Below the pieces are notes generated by a model. That model did not search any database. It was not told where the DNA came from and saw only the letters and a list, made by a program, of their open reading frames with translations. DNA of 64,000 nt from Lottiidibacillus patelloidae (GTDB lineage: Bacteria > Bacillota > Bacilli > Bacillales > SA5d-4): positions 186,001-250,000 of the forward strand of contig NZ_NPIA01000003.1 of NCBI RefSeq assembly GCF_002262935.1. Reading direction: 5' to 3'. How positions within the stretch are numbered: position 1 is the first letter of the stretch; each line of letters begins with the position of its first letter. This document shows, piece after piece, positions 55,201-61,841 of the stretch. The position numbers and the translations under genes are program-made.

Positions 55201-56058
55201 ATGCCTGGTTGGATTGAAATTACATTACGCTCTACTTCTGTCATTATTTTTTTATTTATTTTAACGAAATGGCTCGGGAAAAAACAAATATCTCAATTAA
55301 CGTTCTTTGAATATATTACGGGAATTACAATTGGTAGCATTGCAGCTGAGGCATCTTTTGATGAAACCTTGAACTTATATCATGGTCTTGTTGCAATGTT
55401 TATTTGGGCGTTAATACCGTTTTTAGTCGGTGTAACAGCAATGAAAAGTAAACGTGCAAGGAACTTTTTAGAAGGCAAAGCAACAATTTTAATTAAAGAT
55501 GGAAAAGTGTTAGAAGACAATTTAAAAAAGGAAAAGTATACAATTGATGAATTGCTTGAGCAGTTAAGAAAATCAAATATATTTTCTATAGAAGATGTGG
55601 AATATGCATTACTCGAACCTGGGGGAGATGTAACAGTTTTATTAAAGAAAGAAAATCAACCAGTCACAGCGAAAGACTTGAACCTAGATGTTGCGCCAAT
55701 CAAACAGCCCGAAACGGTAATAATGGATGGTGTCATTTTAGATGAGCCATTGGCTACTCGTGGATATAATCGGAACTGGTTGCAAAATGAAGTGGACAAA
55801 CAAGGTGTTGCCATTGAAAACATATTTATCGGCCAATTAAATGAATATGGAGAACTTTTTGTAGATTTATATGATGATAAGATTTCAGTTCAGCCATCAG
55901 TAGAGAGGCCGTTATTACTGGCGACTTTAAAGAAAAGTCAAGCAGATCTCGAGTTATACAGTTTATCAACTGAAAACAAAGAAGCTATCCAATTATATAA
56001 AAAGAATGCAAAGAAACTTATATCACTTATTAATAAGGTTGAAAAATATTTAACATGA
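55201..56058 (+). CDS. yetF: YetF-like membrane protein (DUF421) with DUF1657-like tail
   Basis: A 285-residue protein of the DUF421/YetF family: two or three N-terminal helices (IIFLFILTKWLGKKQISQLT, GITIGSIAAEASFDE), then the cytoplasmic beta domain (ATILIKDGKVLEDNLKKEKY, YALLEPGGDVTVLLK). Past residue about 235 the chain aligns without gaps to the DUF1657 proteins of the same operon (LLATLKKSQADLELYSLSTE), with about 14 identities in 34. A related YetF protein has been implicated in germination and heat resistance in spoVA2mob. It is the last gene, closed by a strong terminator. Confidence 0.9.
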   Translation: MPGWIEITLRSTSVIIFLFILTKWLGKKQISQLTFFEYITGITIGSIAAEASFDETLNLYHGLVAMFIWALIPFLVGVTAMKSKRARNFLEGKATILIKDGKVLEDNLKKEKYTIDELLEQLRKSNIFSIEDVEYALLEPGGDVTVLLKKENQPVTAKDLNLDVAPIKQPETVIMDGVILDEPLATRGYNRNWLQNEVDKQGVAIENIFIGQLNEYGELFVDLYDDKISVQPSVERPLLLATLKKSQADLELYSLSTENKEAIQLYKKNAKKLISLINKVEKYLT

Positions 56059-56097
56059 AAAAAACAAGGATGTGAATCTTCCTTGTTTTTTCATGTT
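56052..56097. terminator. Bidirectional terminator after the spoVA operon
   Basis: AACATGAAAAAAACAAGGA pairs with TCCTTGTTTTTTCATGTT around a short loop, with an A/T tract built into the stem; it can stop reading from both sides. Confidence 0.85.
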
Positions 56098-57005
56098 TAT
56101 TTATTTACAAAAATTGGTTCATTTAAAGCATTATCTACACATGAGATTACTCTTTTGGCTGATTTCATTCCGATATTTATTGCTTCTTTTAAGTTCTTTC
56201 CTTCAATTAATTGTGAAACAGTTCCCGAGAAAAATGCATCACCAGCACCAGTTGAATCAATCACAGTTATACATTCTGTTGGGATATGACCTACTTCATC
56301 ATTGTTTAGATCTGCATAAACACATCCTTGCTCACTTAACGTAACAATAGTTAAAGGAGCACCAAGCTTCGCTAAGTCTTTTGCAGCAGTTATTGCCTCT
56401 TCTTGATTAGAAATTGTTCTGTGTAAAAGAATCTCAGCTTCTTCTTTGTTACAAATGAAACTTGTTAAACGTGATAATAACTTAATGTTTTTTTGGATTT
56501 CACTAAGGTGAGCAGCTAAACCGTAAATTGGAATTTGCTTTTTATTAGATATACTAGTAACATCATCGATAATTTCAAGGGGCATATCCAAATCCATTAT
56601 TATTGCATCATACTCCGAAAGGTCTTTTTCAAATTGTAAGTATACAGCATCAATTAAATGCCTTTCATCCGGTTGATGGGAAATCGATGTTACTAAATCT
56701 CCGTCATTATCAAGTACGGCTAGCCACATTCCCATTCCGTTTTCATCAACTAAATGAACACTTGATGTATCAACATTATGCTTTTCTAATTCTGTAATGA
56801 CGCCTCTACCTGTCGCATCATCTGTTATACTCGTAACAAATGTCGCTTCCGTTCCTAAAACAGCCATATTTTGTGCGACATTTCTTCCAGTTCCACCATT
56901 TGAAAAGATTACGTTTCCTACATTTTTAGCATCTTTATGTGGTGGAGCAAATGAACTTCCTTTTATATCAACGAAAACTTTACCAATTATTAAGACCTTA
57001 CTCAT
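56097..57005 (-). CDS. PfkB-family carbohydrate/nucleoside kinase
   Basis: A 302-residue ribokinase-like kinase. The N-terminal GKVFVDIKGSSFAP and GGTGRNVAQNMAVLG make the substrate-binding part; the C-terminal signature IDSTGAGDAFFSGTVSQL holds the catalytic aspartate and the anion hole. The asymmetric SNGGTGRN motif is most like pseudouridine kinases, but the pseudouridine glycosidase gene usually found beside them is not in the window, so the sugar cannot be fixed. Start is uncertain; ATG at 57005 is my choice, ATG at 57008 is close behind. Confidence 0.82.
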   Translation of the reverse strand: MSKVLIIGKVFVDIKGSSFAPPHKDAKNVGNVIFSNGGTGRNVAQNMAVLGTEATFVTSITDDATGRGVITELEKHNVDTSSVHLVDENGMGMWLAVLDNDGDLVTSISHQPDERHLIDAVYLQFEKDLSEYDAIIMDLDMPLEIIDDVTSISNKKQIPIYGLAAHLSEIQKNIKLLSRLTSFICNKEEAEILLHRTISNQEEAITAAKDLAKLGAPLTIVTLSEQGCVYADLNNDEVGHIPTECITVIDSTGAGDAFFSGTVSQLIEGKNLKEAINIGMKSAKRVISCVDNALNEPIFVNK

Positions 57006-57195
57006 CATATCACTCACAATCAATCAGAATTATCTACATGGAATGTTGTCTTTTGTCGAATAGTTAGTAAGAATTATAAACCATATATATAAAAGGCTCA
57101 ATATTTAATATGAAATTTAAACAAGTGTTATTTTTCAAAAAATTGCAAAAGGATAAGCCGTTACGACATATGCTATAAGAAGGAGTTGATTTTTT

Positions 57196-58236
57196 ATGAT
57201 TAAGAAAAGCAAATTTGATGAAGTTGCTACACTCTTTGGTTTAGTAATAATTTTAGTTGCATTTCTTTCCTATATTAATAAAGGCAACTTTTCAACAGAC
57301 TCTGTTCAATTTCAAATTTTTATTCCAACTGTTGTAGCTATAATATTTCCTTTGTTTCGTTTAATTAGAATAAATGCACTTGCTTACGCAATCTGTACCT
57401 GGTTTATTTTGTCATACTTAATTGGAATGTCTAGTATCGCACTGATGATGATAGTAATATTTTGCCCTATTTCAATTTTTTTTCTTGCAGGAATTATTGA
57501 ATCGAAAGGACATTTCCTAAAAGGTTTAGTGTTGTCGTGGTGGGGTTTTGTCTTTTATGACTTGTACAATCTCGGGATATTAAATAAAGATTTTATAAAT
57601 TATTTAGGTGAAAGGCAATATAGTTATGCGTTCGATCAATATTTACTTATTATAGGTTTGGCAATCATTTATAAATTTCTCGTTCATCTCACATTGAAAC
57701 CAATATATGTTTCTACAATAACTAATGATAAAATTGAAACAAACCCTTATAACCATCGGCTTAAGCTGGCACATATTAAGAAGATTTCGATATCTGAAGA
57801 AGAGGAAGTACCTGAAGAGTACTATACAGCACATGTTCTTGTTCAAGATTTATTTGACAGAGGTGTCATTTCAAAAAACAAATTAAAATATTACGCTAAT
57901 TTAAAAGGTAGTCAATTAATCAAGCAATTAAGTGAGAATAACTTAATAAATTCTGATGATATAAGTAAATACTCACCTAATAAAAAAGTGAACGAAGGAA
58001 TCTCATTTGAAACGGACCAAGATTTTGCTAGTGATATTGAAATTAATTATGTTGAAAATGATGCTAAAGGCGTTAAAGCAGAGATAACATCAGTGAATAA
58101 AAATGAGAAGCTACCTGAAAATGCCTGCTCTCAATGTAACAAGTACCCTTGTAAATGTTGTCAAAGTTGTTTCACATACCCTTGTAGCTGCTGTCATATA
58201 TGTGGCCATCCAAAACGATGGTGTAATTGTTTTTAA
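57196..58236 (+). CDS. Membrane protein with C-terminal triple cysteine repeat
   Basis: A 346-residue protein with about six N-terminal membrane helices (residues about 10-180; LFGLVIILVAFLSYINKG first), then a charged cytoplasmic part (VPEEYYTAHVLVQDLFDRGV) and a tail with 12 cysteines at about 311-345. The tail is three repeats of C-x2-C-x4-C-x-C, the third with six residues in place of four (CSQCNKYPCKC, CQSCFTYPCSC, CHICGHPKRWCNC). This suggests three metal sites. I do not recognise the family. GAAGGAG precedes the ATG; the hydrolase gene follows 21 bases after the stop. Confidence 0.75.
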   Translation: MIKKSKFDEVATLFGLVIILVAFLSYINKGNFSTDSVQFQIFIPTVVAIIFPLFRLIRINALAYAICTWFILSYLIGMSSIALMMIVIFCPISIFFLAGIIESKGHFLKGLVLSWWGFVFYDLYNLGILNKDFINYLGERQYSYAFDQYLLIIGLAIIYKFLVHLTLKPIYVSTITNDKIETNPYNHRLKLAHIKKISISEEEEVPEEYYTAHVLVQDLFDRGVISKNKLKYYANLKGSQLIKQLSENNLINSDDISKYSPNKKVNEGISFETDQDFASDIEINYVENDAKGVKAEITSVNKNEKLPENACSQCNKYPCKCCQSCFTYPCSCCHICGHPKRWCNCF

Positions 58237-58257
58237 TTGTAGGGAAGGGGGATAGGG

Positions 58258-59190
58258 ATGAAATTTTTTCAAAAAAAATTGCGTGAATCAATAAATATGT
58301 TAGATTTAGATACAAGAACAGAAATAAGTAATCATATGGAGAACTACTTGCAATACTATCAATTATTTCACCCTAATTGCTCTTACTATAATGGTTTTCT
58401 AAATGTACATGACGAAAATGTGTTTGTACAACTATATAAGCCTAGTGATAGTAGAGGTACAGTTTTTTTACTTCATGGATATTTTGACCATCTTGGTTAT
58501 TTAAGTCCAATCGTTAAAGAATTATTAAAAATGAAGTTTACCGTTGTAGGCTATGATAAAATAGGTCACGGCTTATCAACTGGGAAAAGAGCATATATAG
58601 AGGATTTTAATGAATATACAGATACGTTAAAAGCGGTAGTAAATGAGACAAAGAAGTCGCTAAAAGGACCATACAGCATTATTGGTCATAGTACTGGAGC
58701 AGCTACAATAACTGATTATGTTATTAAAAATAATGATAGTCACGGCTTTGATAAGATTATTCTTTTAGCACCATTAGTAAGGCCAAACAAATGGCCGTTA
58801 ACAATGCTTTCGAGTGCAATTATGAAACCATTTCTTAAAAATGTTCCACGAAAATTTAAAAATAATAATGCTTTTGCTATTTTTAGAAAAAAAGATCCAC
58901 TTCAAACTAGTGCTATTCCAATACAATGGGTAAGTGCTATGCACAAATGGCATCGAGATATCGAATCCTTCGATCCAATTCGAACGCCGATCACGATCAT
59001 TCAGGGCAAAAAAGATAAAGTTGTTAGCTGGAGATTTAATTGCAAATTTTTATTACGTACTTTTGTCGGCTCAAACATCCATTATCTCGAAAATGGGGAG
59101 CATCATATTGCAATTGAAAATGAATCTTCAAAAAAAGAGGTTCTGAAGATTATTAAAGGGGTTTTGGAAGACGAGTACCTTGACCGATGA
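58258..59190 (+). CDS. Alpha/beta hydrolase, monoacylglycerol lipase-like
   Basis: A 310-residue serine hydrolase of the S33/lysophospholipase group. The oxyanion region is FLLHGYFDHLGYL, the nucleophile elbow GHSTG (YSIIGHSTGAAT), the acid lies in IIQGKKDKVVSWR and the histidine in GEHHIAIENE. No signal peptide is visible. It starts 21 bases after the cysteine-rich membrane protein and is probably cotranscribed with it; AAGGGGG precedes the ATG. Substrates of this group are usually monoglycerides or related lipids. Confidence 0.87.
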   Translation: MKFFQKKLRESINMLDLDTRTEISNHMENYLQYYQLFHPNCSYYNGFLNVHDENVFVQLYKPSDSRGTVFLLHGYFDHLGYLSPIVKELLKMKFTVVGYDKIGHGLSTGKRAYIEDFNEYTDTLKAVVNETKKSLKGPYSIIGHSTGAATITDYVIKNNDSHGFDKIILLAPLVRPNKWPLTMLSSAIMKPFLKNVPRKFKNNNAFAIFRKKDPLQTSAIPIQWVSAMHKWHRDIESFDPIRTPITIIQGKKDKVVSWRFNCKFLLRTFVGSNIHYLENGEHHIAIENESSKKEVLKIIKGVLEDEYLDR

Positions 59191-59252
59191 TTTACTTCTA
59201 ACGTAAACTAAAAAAAGAATTTTAAGTAACTGGCATAAGGAAAGGTGTTTTT

Positions 59253-60764
59253 ATGCAAATTTTCATTCATGGATTAGACGAACAAATTTTTAGTAGACCA
59301 ATCCATAATATTACTGGTTTATTTTTTGAAGATTATAAAATTTCATTTACCGTATTTGAAGATAAAAAAATAGAAGTAAAGTTTTCAATAAAAAGAATTG
59401 ACGATAGTATTCATGCTAATGCAGAGCTAACTGACATTAAAAATCAAAAAAAATATCTTAAAAGTGAATCTAGAGAATTTTCAAGCGATTTATCAGAAAA
59501 AGATATTATTAAACTTGAAAAGCACGTTGTAAACTTTGTTTATTTAAGTGTGTTACAGCAATTAACAAATGTCATCCAACCATGGGGTATTTTAACTGGT
59601 ATACGTCCAACTAAATTACTTCACAAAAAATTACAATCAGGAATAAGTGTTGAACAAGCTCATAATGAATTGCGAAAACAATATTTAATCTCTGATGAAA
59701 AGATTCAACTAATGCAACAAATAGTTGATCGTCAATTAGCGATGATTCCGGATTTATATACTTTAGGAAAAGAAGTAAGTATTTACATTGGAATTCCATT
59801 TTGCCCTACAAAATGTGCATATTGTACTTTTCCTGCTTATGCAATAAATGGCCGTCAAGGTTCCGTTAATTCATTTTTAGGTGGATTGCATTATGAAATA
59901 AGGGAAATTGGGCGCTTTCTAAAAGAAAATAACATCAATATAACAACGGTGTATTATGGTGGTGGTACACCAACAAGTATTACTGCAGAAGAAATGGACA
60001 TGTTGTATGAAGAGATGTACGAGTCGTTTCCAAATATAGCTAATATTAGAGAAATAACGGTTGAAGCTGGTCGCCCGGATACAATTACACCTGAAAAATT
60101 AAGTGTCTTAAATAAATGGAAGATTGACCGGATAAGTATAAATCCACAGTCATACATTCAAGAGACACTTAAGGCAATTGGGCGCCATCACACGGTAGAA
60201 GAAACCATTGAAAAATTCCATTTAGCACGGCAAATGGATATGAATAATATAAATATGGATTTAATTATCGGTTTACCTGGTGAAGGTAAGGAAGAATTCC
60301 AATATACATTAGATGAAACAGAAAAACTAATGCCAGAATCTTTAACAGTACACACGTTATCATTTAAAAGAGCTTCTGAAATGACTAAAAATAAAGAAAA
60401 ATATAAAGTAGCTGAAAGAGAAGAAGTTACAGAGATGATGGAAATGGCAACAAAGTGGACAAAAAATAATGGCTACGTCCCGTATTACCTTTATCGTCAG
60501 AAAAATATATTAGGGAATTTGGAAAATGTAGGTTATGCACTTCCAGGTCAAGAAAGTATATACAATATTATGATCATGGAAGAGCAACAAACGATTATTG
60601 GATTAGGATGCGGAGCAGCAAGTAAGTTTATTGATCCTATCACTGGGAAGATAACACATTTTGCAAATCCAAAAGAGCCAAAAGCTTACAATGACAGTTT
60701 TGAAAAGTATACTCATGATAAAATCGATTTGTTAAAAAACCTTCTTTTAGACTCCGCAAAATAA
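59253..60764 (+). CDS. hemZ: Radical SAM coproporphyrinogen III dehydrogenase HemZ
   Basis: A 503-residue radical SAM enzyme of the HemN/HemZ group. The iron-sulfur site is GIPFCPTKCAYCTFP (CxxxCxxC), followed by TTVYYGGGTPTSIT, EAGRPDTITPEKL and DLIIGLPGEGKEEF, the usual radical SAM order. HemZ of B. subtilis is thought to act in oxygen-independent haem synthesis, though its activity has been doubted. An N-terminal 160-residue part is specific to HemZ. The ATG follows AGGAAAGGTG, and a terminator overlaps the end of the gene. Confidence 0.94.
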   Translation: MQIFIHGLDEQIFSRPIHNITGLFFEDYKISFTVFEDKKIEVKFSIKRIDDSIHANAELTDIKNQKKYLKSESREFSSDLSEKDIIKLEKHVVNFVYLSVLQQLTNVIQPWGILTGIRPTKLLHKKLQSGISVEQAHNELRKQYLISDEKIQLMQQIVDRQLAMIPDLYTLGKEVSIYIGIPFCPTKCAYCTFPAYAINGRQGSVNSFLGGLHYEIREIGRFLKENNINITTVYYGGGTPTSITAEEMDMLYEEMYESFPNIANIREITVEAGRPDTITPEKLSVLNKWKIDRISINPQSYIQETLKAIGRHHTVEETIEKFHLARQMDMNNINMDLIIGLPGEGKEEFQYTLDETEKLMPESLTVHTLSFKRASEMTKNKEKYKVAEREEVTEMMEMATKWTKNNGYVPYYLYRQKNILGNLENVGYALPGQESIYNIMIMEEQQTIIGLGCGAASKFIDPITGKITHFANPKEPKAYNDSFEKYTHDKIDLLKNLLLDSAK

Positions 60765-60778
60765 GCGGGGTCTTTTTT
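60750..60778 (+). terminator. Terminator at the end of hemZ
   Basis: GACTCCGC pairs with GCGGGGTC around AAAATAA, followed by six T; it includes the hemZ stop codon. Confidence 0.88.
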
Positions 60779-60839
60779 ATTTTTACCGTAATTAGAAAGA
60801 CGTAGTAAAATAAAAATAAAAGCTAAGGGAGGAGAAGAT

Positions 60840-61019
60840 ATGAGTATTACAAAAATAAAGTTAATCCCTAAGGAAGACATGCTTCATTTTCAAAAAATAG
60901 TTATTAAAGCATATCCAGGCTGGAAGTTATACTTTGAAGAAAAGTTAGCTAAAGTTAAAGAAAAAAATCATTTTATACAGGAAAATTATCATTTTAGTAA
61001 TTTCTGTCTAAGAGGTTGA
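60840..61019 (+). pseudogene. Probable N-terminal remnant of a GNAT acetyltransferase
   Basis: The frame encodes MSITKIKLIPKEDMLHFQKI, then about 39 more residues, ending in a TGA. The start resembles GNAT proteins of Bacillus that open with an IRKL..EDF..IV.NAYPG pattern, and here AYPGWKL is visible. Normal members are over 250 residues long. A GGGAGGAG ribosome site precedes the ATG. Downstream sequence to about 61185 has no continuation I can join, so this looks like a truncated and decaying copy, or a small gene of its own. Confidence 0.42.
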
Positions 61020-61189
61020 AATATCACTGGATATGCCTAATTTTCTTCATTAGTAATGGGGGTGGTATCATTCCGAACTCATTGTGAAGCTAATCTAGCA
61101 AATATATCTTCTACTCACTATATTAATAAAATAAATAGAATTTTTTCAAGTGAGCAACGACAAATTTGTTTAACAGCTTTTTAAGTAAG
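61020..61189. other. Gap between the acetyltransferase remnant and a small lipoprotein gene
   Basis: About 170 bases with no gene, promoter or terminator I can support. One frame reads GVVSFRTHCEANLANISS for about 40 residues, but it has no start or ribosome site and no known relative. Confidence 0.4.
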
Positions 61190-61229
61190 AAAAAAATGGA
61201 AACCTCTTCATTATAATAATGGAGGCTCC
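61190..61229 (-). terminator. Terminator of the small lipoprotein gene
   Basis: On the minus strand GGAGCCTCCATT and AATGAAGAGGTTTCC pair imperfectly and a run of seven T follows. Confidence 0.7.
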
Positions 61230-61236
61230 CATTGTG

Positions 61237-61599
61237 CTAGTTCATGATTAGTATTTTTGTTGCTACTTGTTTTGGATTATTCTTTTTTAACTCTAATTCT
61301 TCAGAAATATATACTTTAACATGTACATCTTCTTCTGTTAACAGATTTTTTAAAGCTTCTTTTGAATATGTTTCTCCAGCTTCATCAACAATTACTGTGT
61401 CTTCATCTAAAATTACTAAACAGGAAACACCATAATCCAATAATGAATTGTTTAATTGTGAAGTACAGTTAACTAGAATTTCATTTTCGTTATGAAACTC
61501 TTCCGCTTTCCCTTTTAAATAAAAGTATTGCGAAGTGTTGCTATTAAGATTACAACCAACAAGAATAAGTATTAGTAGAATTAATGAAAAATATTTCAT
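61237..61599 (-). CDS. Small lipoprotein, function unknown
   Basis: A 120-residue lipoprotein with signal peptide MKYFSLILLILILVGC ending in the lipobox. The mature part has a probable beta-alpha fold (ILVNCTSQLNNSLLDYGVSC, VKVYISEELELKKNNPKQVA) with two cysteines that could form a disulfide. No family recognised. GAGGGAGGGTT precedes the ATG. It reads towards the acetyltransferase remnant and has its own terminator. Confidence 0.7.
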   Translation of the reverse strand: MKYFSLILLILILVGCNLNSNTSQYFYLKGKAEEFHNENEILVNCTSQLNNSLLDYGVSCLVILDEDTVIVDEAGETYSKEALKNLLTEEDVHVKVYISEELELKKNNPKQVATKILIMN

Positions 61600-61697
61600 T
61601 TTTAACCCTCCCTCGTTTTTTGGTAATTATATCATATTCCGATAGTTTGTGATGAATTCTAATAGAAAAGCATTGAATACATTGAAAGTATAAGTAG

Positions 61698-61732
61698 ATC
61701 ATGGAAGAAGATTTCTCTTCCATGATTTTTTT
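61698..61732 (+). terminator. Intrinsic terminator without a clear upstream gene
   Basis: ATCATGGAAGA pairs perfectly with TCTTCCATGAT, followed by TTTTTTT. No rightward gene ends here; the next gene begins 110 bases downstream. It might end a short transcript or form a leader attenuator of that gene. Confidence 0.65.
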
Positions 61733-61841
61733 GTTAATTCTTTCATTATTTTAATATGCTTGTCATTTTTTTTATAGATTTCTCATAAGGTTAATTATGG
61801 ATGAGTACAGAGTAAAAAGGTACATCAGTGGGGAGGAAATC

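Noticed and set aside
52000-56100. A transposon carrying the spoVA operon
   Set aside because: No transposase, resolvase or terminal inverted repeats were found around the operon within the window.
57160-57195. Sporulation promoter CATATGCTA before the cysteine-rich protein gene
   Set aside because: The -10 pattern is good, but the start would fall inside the ribosome site and no matching -35 is present.
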